DNA of 64,000 nt from Paracoccaceae bacterium (GTDB taxonomy: Bacteria; Pseudomonadota; Alphaproteobacteria; Rhodobacterales; Rhodobacteraceae): NCBI GenBank assembly GCA_026989055.1, contig JALSKC010000052.1, forward strand, positions 62,001 through 126,000. Reading direction: 5' to 3'. A program made the translations under genes and the position numbers. Below, piece after piece: positions 55,421-64,000 of the stretch (within the stretch, counting starts at the first letter, position 1; every line of letters begins with the position of its first letter). The notes below the pieces were generated by a model. It saw only the letters and a program-made list of their open reading frames with translations, was not told the origin of the DNA and made no database searches.

Positions 55421-57643
55421 TCAGCCCTCGATCCGGCGCAGGTCGGCCACCGACAGGCACAGGCTCCGGATGTCCGACAGCAGGTTCAGCCGGTTGCGGC
55501 GCAGGATCGGGCTGTCGGCATTGACCTGCACCGCCTCGAAGAAAGCGTCGATCGGCGTGCGCAGGGCCGCCAGCGCAACCATCGCCGTGGCGAATTCCTC
55601 GTCCGCAACCGCCTGACGAATCCGCTCTCCGGCCTCCGAGAGCGCCTGGAACAGCGCCCTTTCCTCCTCCGCTTCGGCAAATCCGATGTCGCCGCCGAAG
55701 GAATATTCCACCCCATCCTTCCGCTCGGCCTGTTCGAGGATGTTGTTGGCGCGCCGAAACCCTCGGAGCAGGTTCTCGCCGTCTTCCGTCCCCAGGAAAT
55801 CCTGCAGCGCCTCGGCCCGGCGCACCAGCAGCGGCAGGTCGTCATTGCCCGGCATCGCGATGCAGGCATCGATCACGTCGTGGCGGATACCGCCTGCCCG
55901 CAGATGCACCTTGAGCCGGTCGTGAAAGAAGCCGAGCAGGTCGGCCGCGGTTTCGGGCAGCCGTTCGGAAACCTCTTCCAGATGCTGCGGCAGGCTGCCC
56001 CGGCAACGCTCCTTCAGCGCCTTCCAGGCTATGCCGAAAACCCCGTGCCGGGCGATTTCGCCGAGCAGGTCCTCGAGCAGCGCGCGCTCTTCGCCTTCCC
56101 CCCTGCCGGCAATCTCGTGGCGCAGGATCTGGCGTTCGACGAGCGGGGCGAGCTTCATCCTGATCCGGTTTTCCAGCAGCAGCCGGATCACCCCGAGCGC
56201 GGCCCGGCGCAGCGCGAAGGGATCCTTCGAGCCGGTGGGCTTTTCGCCGATCGTCCAGAAACCGGCGAGGGTATCGAGCTTGTCGGCCAGCGCCACCGCC
56301 ACCGAAACCGGCGCTTCGGGCACCGAATCCGACGGGCCGAGCGGCGCGTAATGCTCTTCGGCCGCCCGCGCGATCTCGGGCGGGAGCCCCGCCTCGGCCA
56401 GATAGTAGCGCCCCATGACCCCCTGAAGTTCCGGGAATTCGTAGACCATCTCGCTGGCCAGATCGGCCTTTGCGAAACGCGCCGCCTGCCCCGCCGCTTC
56501 CGGCGCGGCGCCCACGGGGCCGGCCAACTCGCGCGCCAGGGCCTCGATCCGGGCGATACGCGCCCCCTGGCTGCCCAGCCGGCGGTGGAAGGTCACCCTG
56601 TCGAGGCTGTCGAGCCAGCTGCCAAGCCCGGCGCGCGCCACCCGCAGGTCGTTTTCCCAGAAGAAGCGGGCATCGGCCAGCCGCGCGGCCAGCACCCTGG
56701 CGTTTCCGGCCAGGATCGCGGCGCCACCATCGCCGGTTTCGCGGTCGGCCACGGTGGCGAAGCCCTCGATCTGCCCGGTTTGCGGATTGCGCAGGGAAAA
56801 GAACTTCTGGTGTTCGCGCATCGAGGTCCGAAGCACCTCGCCCGGAAGCTCCAGGAATTCGGCGCCGATCTCGCCCGTCAGCACCACCGGCCATTCCACG
56901 AGCCCGGCCACTTCTGCCAGCAGCCCCCTGTCTTCAACGATTTCCAGGCCCCGGGCAAAGGCGGAGGCGGTGGCCTCGTGCCAGATGTGGTCGGCGCGTT
57001 CGGCGCTGTCCAGCAGCACATGCGCGCGTTTCAGCCGGGCGCGATAGTCATCGAAGGAGGTCACCGAAAACGAATCCGGCGCCATGAAACGATGGCCGCG
57101 GGTCGTGTCGCCGGCGCAGATGCCGTCGATTTCCAGCGGCACCACCTGCGCATCTTCCCCATCCGACAGGATGCACAGGATCGACTGCAGCGGGCGCACC
57201 CATTTCAGCCGGCCCGCCCCCCAGCGCATGGATTTCGGCCAGGGAAAGCCGCGGATCGCCGCTTCCAGCACCGCGGCGACGATTTCCGCGACCGGGCGGG
57301 CGGGGTGCTCGATCACCGCAAACAGCACCGGCCCCCTGGCCGTCTCGCGGGTTTCCAGCTGATCTCTCGTCAACCCGGTTGCGCGCAGGAACCCCTGAAT
57401 TGCCCTGTCGGGGGCATCGGCACGCGGGCCCTTGCGTTCTTCGCGCGTTGCCGGGCTTTCGGCCGGCAGCCCCTCGACCGAGAGGACCAGCCGGCGCGGG
57501 CTCGCGAAGGCGGCGGCGGCGGCATGGCTCAGCCCGGCCCCGGCCAGCCCCTCGACCACCAGGCGTTTCAGATCATCGGCGGCGCGCGTCTGCATCCGCG
57601 CCGGAATCTCCTCGGACAGGAGTTCGATCAGCAGATCGGGCAT
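55421..57643 (-). CDS. glyS: Glycyl-tRNA synthetase beta subunit
   Basis: 740 residues. It forms the alpha2-beta2 glycyl-tRNA synthetase with GlyQ; the beta chain binds tRNA-Gly. The N-terminus MPDLLIELLSEEIPARM is diagnostic, and HD-like and anticodon-binding parts follow (LADKLDTLAGFWTIGEKPTG near the centre). The ATG shares one base with the stop of the DUF6446 gene, so glyQ, DUF6446 and glyS are translationally coupled. Confidence 0.97.
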   Translation of the reverse strand: MPDLLIELLSEEIPARMQTRAADDLKRLVVEGLAGAGLSHAAAAAFASPRRLVLSVEGLPAESPATREERKGPRADAPDRAIQGFLRATGLTRDQLETRETARGPVLFAVIEHPARPVAEIVAAVLEAAIRGFPWPKSMRWGAGRLKWVRPLQSILCILSDGEDAQVVPLEIDGICAGDTTRGHRFMAPDSFSVTSFDDYRARLKRAHVLLDSAERADHIWHEATASAFARGLEIVEDRGLLAEVAGLVEWPVVLTGEIGAEFLELPGEVLRTSMREHQKFFSLRNPQTGQIEGFATVADRETGDGGAAILAGNARVLAARLADARFFWENDLRVARAGLGSWLDSLDRVTFHRRLGSQGARIARIEALARELAGPVGAAPEAAGQAARFAKADLASEMVYEFPELQGVMGRYYLAEAGLPPEIARAAEEHYAPLGPSDSVPEAPVSVAVALADKLDTLAGFWTIGEKPTGSKDPFALRRAALGVIRLLLENRIRMKLAPLVERQILRHEIAGRGEGEERALLEDLLGEIARHGVFGIAWKALKERCRGSLPQHLEEVSERLPETAADLLGFFHDRLKVHLRAGGIRHDVIDACIAMPGNDDLPLLVRRAEALQDFLGTEDGENLLRGFRRANNILEQAERKDGVEYSFGGDIGFAEAEEERALFQALSEAGERIRQAVADEEFATAMVALAALRTPIDAFFEAVQVNADSPILRRNRLNLLSDIRSLCLSVADLRRIEG

Positions 57644-58188
57644 CAGCGTTCCCCTTCCGGCGGCGGCGGGCAGCCCTCGGGAGCCGGCTCGCCGTTGAAG
57701 ACCCTTTCGCCGCAGCTGTTGATCTGGTGCCAGGCATAGGCCCGCCCCGCCTCGTCGACGGCGATCACCCGGTCGATCCCGTATCTGATGTTCGCCTCGC
57801 CCAGGAAGGCCTGCGCGCGGCCCTCTTCCAGGGCGGCGCCGATGGCCCGGGCATCGAAGCAGTCGAACCAGCCCGGCGCGACGAGCGGCACCGGATCCTC
57901 GTAGGGCAGGTAGGTTTCACGCAGCTCCTCCGGCGGCAGCAGGATCTCGAAACAGGCGCGAAAGCGCAGCGGCGAGCTTGCCGCGTCGATCCCCCGGAAG
58001 CTGCCCACAGGAACCGGCTCGGCCCGGCCGCCCTTGCGCGGGCTCATCAGGATCCGGGTTTCGCCCGGCCCCGAGGGCTCCTGCGCAAGCGTCACCGGCT
58101 CGTAGAAGGCATAGACCTGCAGGTAATAGACCGCGCCGCCGACGACAACGGCCGCAGCCAGGGTGAACAGCGCCAGGAACTTCCCCAT
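57643..58188 (-). CDS. DUF6446 family membrane protein
   Basis: 181 residues with one N-terminal membrane helix (FLALFTLAAAVVVGGAVYYL) and an extracytoplasmic domain with four cysteines (RACFEIL, WFDCFDAR, NSCGERV, PEGCPPP). It overlaps both glyQ and glyS by one base, a gene order I recognise from Rhodobacterales genomes. Function is unknown; its place inside a tRNA-synthetase operon says nothing direct about it, as it appears to be exported. Confidence 0.85.
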   Translation of the reverse strand: MGKFLALFTLAAAVVVGGAVYYLQVYAFYEPVTLAQEPSGPGETRILMSPRKGGRAEPVPVGSFRGIDAASSPLRFRACFEILLPPEELRETYLPYEDPVPLVAPGWFDCFDARAIGAALEEGRAQAFLGEANIRYGIDRVIAVDEAGRAYAWHQINSCGERVFNGEPAPEGCPPPPEGER

Positions 58189-59117
58189 CAGAGCGCCCCC
58201 CCGCCGGCCTCGGTTTCAAGAAACGCATCGGCGCAGGCCTTCGCCAGCGCCCGCACCCGGCCGATATAGGCCTGCCGTTCGGTCACCGAGATCACGCCGC
58301 GGGCGTCGAGCAGGTTGAAGATGTGGCTGGCCCTGATGCACTGATCATAGGCCGGGTGCGCCATGACGATGCGCCTGCCGGTCTTCGGGTCCTGCGCCGG
58401 CTGTTCGAGGATGCGCCGGCATTCGGCCTCGGCATCCTCGAAATGGCGCAGCAACATGGCGGTATCGGCCACATCGAAGTTCCAGCGCGAATATTCCTCC
58501 TCCGTCTGGCGGAAGATGTCGCCGTATTTCAGCGGGGTCGGCGCGTCCGGGTCGTTGAACGGCATGTCCATCACGTGGTCGATTCCCAGCACGTACATCG
58601 CCAGCCGCTCCAGCCCGTAGGTCAGCTCTCCCGAAACCGGGTGGCAGTCATGCCCACCCACCTGCTGGAAATAGGTGAACTGGGAAATTTCCATGCCGTC
58701 GCACCACACCTCCCAGCCCAGCCCCCAGGCACCCAGCGTCGGGCTTTCCCAGTCGTCCTCGACGAATCGGATGTCATGCAGGGACATGTCGATGCCGATC
58801 GCCTCCAGGCTGCCGAGATACTGCTCCTGGAAGTCCGGCGGGCTGGGCTTGAGCAGCACCTGGAACTGGTAGTAGTGCTGCAGGCGGTTCGGGTTTTCGC
58901 CGTAGCGCCCGTCGGTGGGCCGGCGGCAGGGCTGCACATAGGCCACCGCCCAGGGCCGCGGGCCGAGCGCGCGCAGGGTCGTGGCCGGGTGGAAAGTGCC
59001 GGCGCCCACCTCCATGTCGTAGGGTTGCAGCACGGCGCAGCCCCGCATGCTCCAGTAGCTCTGCAGGCGCTGGATGATTTCCTGGAAAGAGCGCGGCGGC
59101 GCCGGGGTCTTCGGCAT
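58188..59117 (-). CDS. glyQ: Glycyl-tRNA synthetase alpha subunit
   Basis: 309 residues from the ATG at 59117 ([18 protein letters not shown]). This class II catalytic chain activates glycine with ATP. Motifs [50 protein letters not shown] and [20 protein letters not shown] are intact. The stop shares a base with the DUF6446 start. The 248 bases upstream, divergent from the SPOR-domain gene, hold no recognised site. Confidence 0.97.
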   Translation of the reverse strand: MPKTPAPPRSFQEIIQRLQSYWSMRGCAVLQPYDMEVGAGTFHPATTLRALGPRPWAVAYVQPCRRPTDGRYGENPNRLQHYYQFQVLLKPSPPDFQEQYLGSLEAIGIDMSLHDIRFVEDDWESPTLGAWGLGWEVWCDGMEISQFTYFQQVGGHDCHPVSGELTYGLERLAMYVLGIDHVMDMPFNDPDAPTPLKYGDIFRQTEEEYSRWNFDVADTAMLLRHFEDAEAECRRILEQPAQDPKTGRRIVMAHPAYDQCIRASHIFNLLDARGVISVTERQAYIGRVRALAKACADAFLETEAGGGAL

Positions 59118-59365
59118 GTCTCGGGCCTTTGTTCGGATCGCGCATTCAATAGGCAGCGAGGCGGGCAGGGTCAATCGGACTTTGCCGACAACCAGTCGCG
59201 GCCCCGCGCGCCTTGCCGCCGGCATGCCCCCGCGCTTGCGCCGGCGGCAGGGGCAGGCCGCGGCGCACGGGCCGGACGGGGTGCAATCGGACCTGCCAGC
59301 GGTTAACTTCCCGGCGGGGAATCAGGGCCGGCGAAGCGGGCGGAAGGGGAAAGGGAGGCGCGGCA

Positions 59366-61210
59366 ATGCACAGGGGAGAGACGGGCGGGATCCTCATCGC
59401 CGGCGTTCTTGCCTTCGCCGCGCTCTTCGCGCTGCTTGCGGCCGCGCCGCTGCGGGCGCAGCAGGCGGTCTGGGTGCAGATCGCGGCCAGGAACGATCTG
59501 GCCGAAGCGCAGGCGTTCGTCCGCCAGCATCTGGGCAGGCTGCGCCCGCTCAACGGCTTTGCCCTGCCGAACGGATGGTATGCGGTCGCGCTGGGCCCCT
59601 TCGGGCCCGCCGAAGCGCGCGAGGTGCTGCAGCAGCTGCGCGCCACCCGGCAGATCCCTTCCGACAGCTACATCACCGACGGGCGGCGCTTCAAGGCCCG
59701 CTTCTGGCCACCGGCAGAAGCCCTCGCCCCCGCCGGAGCAGGCACGGCGGAGGGGGCACCCCCCCGGCAGAGCCGCCCGCAGGCAGAGGCAGCCGCAAGC
59801 GCCGGCGCCGCGGGAGCCGCCGCGGGCCCCTCCCCCGCCGCATCGGCTCGACCCCTTGCCGACGAGCCCCCGCCCCTTGCAGCCGACGAGACCCTGCAGG
59901 AGGCCCGCGCCTCCGAGCGCTCCCTGGACCGCCGGCAGCGCGAGCTGCTCCAGCGGGCGCTGCAATGGGAAGGCCATTATGACGCCGCCATAGACGGCGC
60001 CTTCGGCCCCGCGACCCGGCACGCCATGGCTGCCTGGCAGCGCGCCGAGGGCGTCGAGGCGACCGGCGTTCTCACAACGGCCCAGCGCCGGAAGCTCGTT
60101 TCCCGATACGAGGCGGCGCTGGCCAGCCTGGGGCTGGAACGGCTGCGCGACGACAGGGCCGGCATCGAGATCGAGCTGCCGCTGGCACTGGTCGCCTTCG
60201 ACCGGCACGAGCCGCCCCTGGCCCTCTGGCAGGAGCGCAACGGAAGTGGCGTGCGGGTGATGCTGATCTCGCAGGCCGGCGATGCGCTCGCGCTGCGCGG
60301 ACTTTACGACATCCTGCAGGGGCTCGAGATCATGCCTCCGGAAGGCGCCCGCAGCCTGTCGCCCCGCAGCTTCACGCTGAGCGGGCAGGACGAGCGGCTT
60401 GCGAGCCACGCCTTTGCCCGCCTCGCCGGTGGCGAGATCAAGGGCTTCGTGCTGGTCTGGCCCTCCGGAGACGAAAACCGCCGCCGCCTGGCGCTGGAAG
60501 CGATGCGCAGGAGCTTCACCCCGCTGCCCGGGACTGTCCTGCCCGCCCCGGAGGCGCTGGCCGACCCGCAGGAATTCGCCCATCTGAGCGGGCTGGCCAT
60601 CCGCCGGCCGGCCCTTGTGCGCAGCGGGGTGCGCGTCAGCCGCGAGGGCGCGGTGCTGACCGCGGCCGCCGGGATCGAGAACTGCGCCCGGATCACCCTG
60701 GACGATACGACAGCGGCGGTTCTGGAAGCCACCGACCCGCAGAGCGGGCTGGCCCTGCTGCGCCCCGAGCGGCCGCAGGCGGCGCCCGGCGTGGCGCAGC
60801 TGTCCGGCACGCCGCCCCGTCCCGGCGCCGAAATCGCCGTTGCCGGCTTTTCCTTCGGCGGGATCCTCGGCGCCCCGACGCTCACCTTCGGCCGGCTCCG
60901 CGACCCGCGCGGCCCCGACGGCGAGCCGTTTCTGGACCTTCTGTCGCTGAAGGCCGCCGGGCCGGACATCGGCGGGCCGGTGCTCGATGCGACCGGCAGC
61001 CTTGTCGGGCTGCTTCTCCCCCCGCCCGCGGACAGCCGCAGGCTGCTGCCCCCCGCGGTGCATCCCGCCGCCGATTCGGAAGCGATCCTGCGCTTTCTGG
61101 ACTCCCGGAAGATCGGAGCGGTTCGCGCCGATCCGGGCCCGGAAATGGCCCCCGAGGACCTTGCCGCCGCGGCCGCGGACATGACCGCCCTGATCGGCTG
61201 CTGGCGGTAG
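59366..61210 (+). CDS. SPOR and peptidoglycan-binding protein with inactive trypsin-like domain
   Basis: 614 residues. A signal peptide (residues 1-32) is followed by a SPOR-like repeat (VWVQIAARNDLAEAQAF to about 105), a low-complexity Ala/Pro linker, and a PG_binding_1 domain (LQRALQWEGHYDAAIDGAFG, to about 245). A trypsin/HtrA-like domain occupies about 400-590. In that domain the catalytic positions are lost: the histidine is A435 (VLTAAAG), the aspartate G461 (SGLALLR) and the serine I535 (DIGGPVLD). It should bind septal or denuded peptidoglycan and act as a scaffold rather than a protease. GGGAGGCGCGGC precedes the ATG. Confidence 0.87.
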   Translation: MHRGETGGILIAGVLAFAALFALLAAAPLRAQQAVWVQIAARNDLAEAQAFVRQHLGRLRPLNGFALPNGWYAVALGPFGPAEAREVLQQLRATRQIPSDSYITDGRRFKARFWPPAEALAPAGAGTAEGAPPRQSRPQAEAAASAGAAGAAAGPSPAASARPLADEPPPLAADETLQEARASERSLDRRQRELLQRALQWEGHYDAAIDGAFGPATRHAMAAWQRAEGVEATGVLTTAQRRKLVSRYEAALASLGLERLRDDRAGIEIELPLALVAFDRHEPPLALWQERNGSGVRVMLISQAGDALALRGLYDILQGLEIMPPEGARSLSPRSFTLSGQDERLASHAFARLAGGEIKGFVLVWPSGDENRRRLALEAMRRSFTPLPGTVLPAPEALADPQEFAHLSGLAIRRPALVRSGVRVSREGAVLTAAAGIENCARITLDDTTAAVLEATDPQSGLALLRPERPQAAPGVAQLSGTPPRPGAEIAVAGFSFGGILGAPTLTFGRLRDPRGPDGEPFLDLLSLKAAGPDIGGPVLDATGSLVGLLLPPPADSRRLLPPAVHPAADSEAILRFLDSRKIGAVRADPGPEMAPEDLAAAAADMTALIGCWR

Positions 61211-61245
61211 CTGCGCAACGGCCGCCGGAACCGGCGCGGCGCTTC

Positions 61246-62694
61246 TCACCCCTTCCAGAAACTGCGGGTGAAGAGCACATAGACCGCCAGCAGCTCCAGC
61301 CGCCCGATCAGCATCGCCGCGATCAGGATCCACTTGGCCGTATCGCCGAGCGGGGCGAAATTGCCGGCCGGGCCGATGATCGGGCCGAGCCCGGGGCCGA
61401 TGTTGGCAATCGTCGCAGCCGCCCCGGAAACGGCGGTCACCATGTCCAGCCCCGTCAGCGCCAGAAGCACCGAGATCACCCCGAGCGACACGACGAACAG
61501 CACGAAGAAGGCCATTACCGAGGACAGCACGCCCTCATCCACCCGTCGCCCGCCGAAACGGGCGGTGAACACCCCGTGCGGCGCGTGGATGCGGGCGATC
61601 TGCACCCTGATTGCCGAGATCAGAAGCTGGTATCGGAAGATCTTGACCGAACAGGCGGTGGAACCGGCGCAGCCTCCGATCAGGCCGAGAAAGAAGAACA
61701 CCGCCACCGGAAAGGCCCCCCAGAGCGAATAGTCGGCGCTCGAATAGCCGGTGCCGGTCAGAATCGAGGTCACGTTGAACAGCACTTCGCGGAAATTCGC
61801 CTCGAACCGGCCGGGCGCGAAGGCCGCCTGCCAGGCGGAAAGCACCACCACGACACCGCCCAGAACCAGCAGGAAGCCCCGCACCTGCGGATCGGCGAAC
61901 AACGGGCGGGCGCTGCCGGCCAGAAGCTGGACGAAACGCACGAAAGGCAGCGCCGCCAGGATCATGAACACCACCGCCGCGTAGTGCAGTGCCGGCGAGA
62001 ACGCGTTGAACGATGCGTCGTAATTGGCGAAACCGCCGGTGGAAACCGTGGTCATCGCGTGGCTGACCGCATCATAGGGCGACATGCCCAGCGCCAAGAA
62101 GACAAACGCGCAAAGCAGCGTCAGCCCGCAGTAGACAACCGAGATCCGGGCCGCGATCTCGGCCGCGCGGGGCAGGATCTTGCCCATGGTGTCGAAGGCC
62201 TCGGAGCGGAATATCTGCATCCCGCCGACTCGCAGCTCGGGCAGGAATACCATCGCCACGATGATGATCCCGATACCGCCGAACCACTGCAGCATGGCGC
62301 GCCAGAACAGCAGCCCCCGGGGCATCTCGTCAAGCCCGGTCAGGACCGTGGCGCCGGTGGTGGTCAGCCCCGACATCGCCTCGAACACCGCGTCGGTCAC
62401 CGAGGCATGGGCTCCGCCGATGATGAAGGGCAGCGCCCCGAACAGCGGCAGCGCCACCCACACGCCGGTGGTCAGCAGGAAGGTCTGCTGGATCGACAGC
62501 CGCTCGCGCGCGCTGTTGGCGCAGGCCAGCGCGATCAGCACCCCGGCCACGACGGTGAGAAGCCCCGCTTCCAGGAATTCCGGCCACAGGCTGCTGCCCG
62601 AGGCGTAGTCGATCAGGAGCGGAAAGAGCATCGTCACCCCGAGCGCGGCGACGAGCAGTCCGATCACATATCCCACCGGGCGCAGGTCAAGCAT
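61246..62694 (-). CDS. trkH: Trk-type potassium uptake protein
   Basis: 482 residues, with about ten predicted membrane helices in the four-fold M1-P-M2 arrangement. The selectivity-filter loops are all visible: SGLTTTGATVL, TTVSTGGFANY, ILTGTGYSSAD and IANIGPGLGP. TrkH imports potassium with the cytoplasmic regulator TrkA, which is not in this window. It is convergent with the SPOR-domain gene. Confidence 0.95.
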   Translation of the reverse strand: MLDLRPVGYVIGLLVAALGVTMLFPLLIDYASGSSLWPEFLEAGLLTVVAGVLIALACANSARERLSIQQTFLLTTGVWVALPLFGALPFIIGGAHASVTDAVFEAMSGLTTTGATVLTGLDEMPRGLLFWRAMLQWFGGIGIIIVAMVFLPELRVGGMQIFRSEAFDTMGKILPRAAEIAARISVVYCGLTLLCAFVFLALGMSPYDAVSHAMTTVSTGGFANYDASFNAFSPALHYAAVVFMILAALPFVRFVQLLAGSARPLFADPQVRGFLLVLGGVVVVLSAWQAAFAPGRFEANFREVLFNVTSILTGTGYSSADYSLWGAFPVAVFFFLGLIGGCAGSTACSVKIFRYQLLISAIRVQIARIHAPHGVFTARFGGRRVDEGVLSSVMAFFVLFVVSLGVISVLLALTGLDMVTAVSGAAATIANIGPGLGPIIGPAGNFAPLGDTAKWILIAAMLIGRLELLAVYVLFTRSFWKG

Positions 62695-62798
62695 GGGGGC
62701 AAGGCTTGGCCGCCGCAGCCGCCGCTGTCAAGCGCACCCCGCCCCGCCGGTGGCGCGCCCGGAGCCGCACCGGAAACGCACGGGCGGGAGCGCGCGCT

Positions 62799-63902
62799 TC
62801 AGCCGACGTGGTAAAGCGTGTCGAACAGTCTCGGGTCGAAGCTTTCGGCCTCGAAGGTTTCCCCCTCGATCAGGATCGACACCGCATCGTGGCTGTGCAG
62901 GCTTTCCTGGTGGCTGGCGATGATGCGGAAATCGCCGATGCGTTCGTCGTTCTGCAGTTGCTGCGAGAACAGCCGCGCGGCGTCTTCCACGAAGATCGGA
63001 TTGGCGGCGTTCAGCTCGGCGAAGGCCTGCTCGTCCTCGCGTTTCACCATCACCTGGGTTTCGGTGGGAACCGCGGCGCGGCAATGGTCGATCAGATCCT
63101 CGAACCACAGGCAGGGCCCGTCGCAGTTCATCACCACCGAGATGCGCGCCACCGAGCGCTGCGAATGCGGCGTGGCAAGCTGGCCGCGCTGCTGGCGGGC
63201 GTGCTCGCTGAGCTCCAGCGAGCACGGGCAGGTCGAGGAATAGACGTAATCGAGATGGATGATCTTCTTGCGCACGCCCAGGGTCTCCACCAGTTCCAGC
63301 GCGATGTCGTAATACTGGAACCCCGACAGGCCCGAACGCAGGCTGCTGACCTTCATCGGAAAGGAAAGGCGCATCTGGATGCGGGCATCGAAACTGTCAA
63401 GGTCGCTCTTGTAGGCGTCAAGGGCGGTCTCGATCACGTCGAAAGAAAAGGTCCGCTCCGCATAGCGGTAGAAGCTGCGCATGATCCGCGACATGTTGAT
63501 GCCCTTCTTGCCGGCATCGAGGCTGACCGTGCCGGTAACCGAGGTTTCCAGCGTCAGGTCGCCGCCGTCGCGGGTATGAAAGCTGATCGGCAGGCGGAAA
63601 TTGGAAATGCCCACATGCTCGATATGGCGCTTCGCCCCCTTGATCAGGCTTTCCGGGCCGTTCTGCAGATCGGGGAGCGAGGCGCGATAGGCCTCGTCCA
63701 CCTCGAATTCCTCGGGGTAGGCGCGGATCAGCGCCGGGTAGTTGCCCAGATCGTGGCCCGGCAGCAGGCGGGCGACCGACGGGTGCAGATCGGCGATTTC
63801 GGCGGGGGTCGCGCGCGCCGCCCAGCTTCGCAGCGTTTCGAGCGCGGCTTCGGCGTCGCGCCGCCCGGGCGCCCCGGCTCCCTTTCCGGCCTGGATGTTC
63901 AT
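62799..63902 (-). CDS. folE2: GTP cyclohydrolase FolE2 (type IB)
   Basis: Converts GTP to 7,8-dihydroneopterin triphosphate for folate and modified-nucleoside synthesis; FolE2 enzymes can use metals other than zinc. 367 residues from the ATG at 63902 (MNIQAGKG). Motifs include KRHIEHVGISNFRLP, KGINMSRIMRSFY and the metal-binding cysteine region SSTCPCSLELSEHA. It may feed the same pathway as folB and folP at 49.6-51.6 kb. The last 98 bases of the window are its upstream region; no zinc-responsive site was recognised. Confidence 0.95.
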   Translation of the reverse strand: MNIQAGKGAGAPGRRDAEAALETLRSWAARATPAEIADLHPSVARLLPGHDLGNYPALIRAYPEEFEVDEAYRASLPDLQNGPESLIKGAKRHIEHVGISNFRLPISFHTRDGGDLTLETSVTGTVSLDAGKKGINMSRIMRSFYRYAERTFSFDVIETALDAYKSDLDSFDARIQMRLSFPMKVSSLRSGLSGFQYYDIALELVETLGVRKKIIHLDYVYSSTCPCSLELSEHARQQRGQLATPHSQRSVARISVVMNCDGPCLWFEDLIDHCRAAVPTETQVMVKREDEQAFAELNAANPIFVEDAARLFSQQLQNDERIGDFRIIASHQESLHSHDAVSILIEGETFEAESFDPRLFDTLYHVG

Positions 63903-64000
63903 CAGGTCTCCCCTCTCTGTTCGCAGCCCCAGCTTAAGGGGTGCAGGCGACGATTCCAAACCCCGGTTGCGGAAAGGCGCCGGAGCCGCCGCTCCGCACG

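Overview
The window is about 64 kb of high-GC chromosome with tightly packed genes. The gene set and synteny point to an alphaproteobacterium of the Rhodobacterales (Paracoccus/Rhodobacter/Rhodovulum-like). The indicators are a hom-glpX-recJ run, a NarR-type regulator next to narK and narGHJI, folB-folP-glmM, a DUF6446 gene between glyQ and glyS, and a DUF3572 gene divergent from a PleD-like protein. No insertion sequence, prophage, CRISPR array or rRNA was seen. One tRNA (Glu, TTC) is present. Taxonomy and family names come from recognising motifs, not from a database search.

Layout. 1-4321: sarcosine oxidase genes soxB-soxD-soxA on the minus strand, with soxA cut by the window edge. 4479-5909: glutamate dehydrogenase. 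6291-9239: a three-gene TadG/TadE-like pilus cluster. 9318-10454: a membrane protein and a TetR regulator with a palindrome next to its start. 10553-15281: a small lipoprotein, hom, glpX and recJ, then tRNA-Glu. 15752-27298: the nitrate respiration locus, with a NarR-like regulator divergent from narK1-narK2-narG-narH-narJ-narI-parvulin and two FNR-type boxes in the divergent region. 27493-29158: an H-NOX-like protein lacking every heme-pocket signature residue, followed by a diguanylate cyclase with an HNOBA-like N-terminus. 29320-34153: a DsbA-family protein and a HAD phosphatase, divergent from a large self-sufficient reductive dehalogenase fused to a flavin/2Fe-2S reductase. 34215-35977: DUF3572 and a PleD-like diguanylate cyclase. 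36106-38488: a module of EF-hand protein, ECF sigma factor, putative anti-sigma factor and CpxP-like protein. 38666-48019: mixed housekeeping and envelope genes, including metG, a NalP-like lipoprotein subtilisin and a Clp-fold membrane protease. 48214-51629: glmM, folP and folB. 51774-63902: sleB, a divergent PPDK, glyS, DUF6446, glyQ, a SPOR/peptidoglycan-binding pseudo-protease, trkH and folE2.

How the parts fit. The nitrate locus is a complete respiratory unit: two transporters, catalytic subunits, chaperone, cytochrome b and a peptidyl-prolyl isomerase, all likely under an FNR-family activator. The neighbouring H-NOX-like/diguanylate cyclase pair suggests a c-di-GMP output tied to nitrogen-oxide or redox conditions. 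The predicted sensor cannot bind heme in the usual way, so its signal is unknown. The reductive dehalogenase is the most striking single gene. It looks like the soluble, cobalamin-dependent, NAD(P)H-fed catabolic type rather than the membrane-anchored respiratory type.
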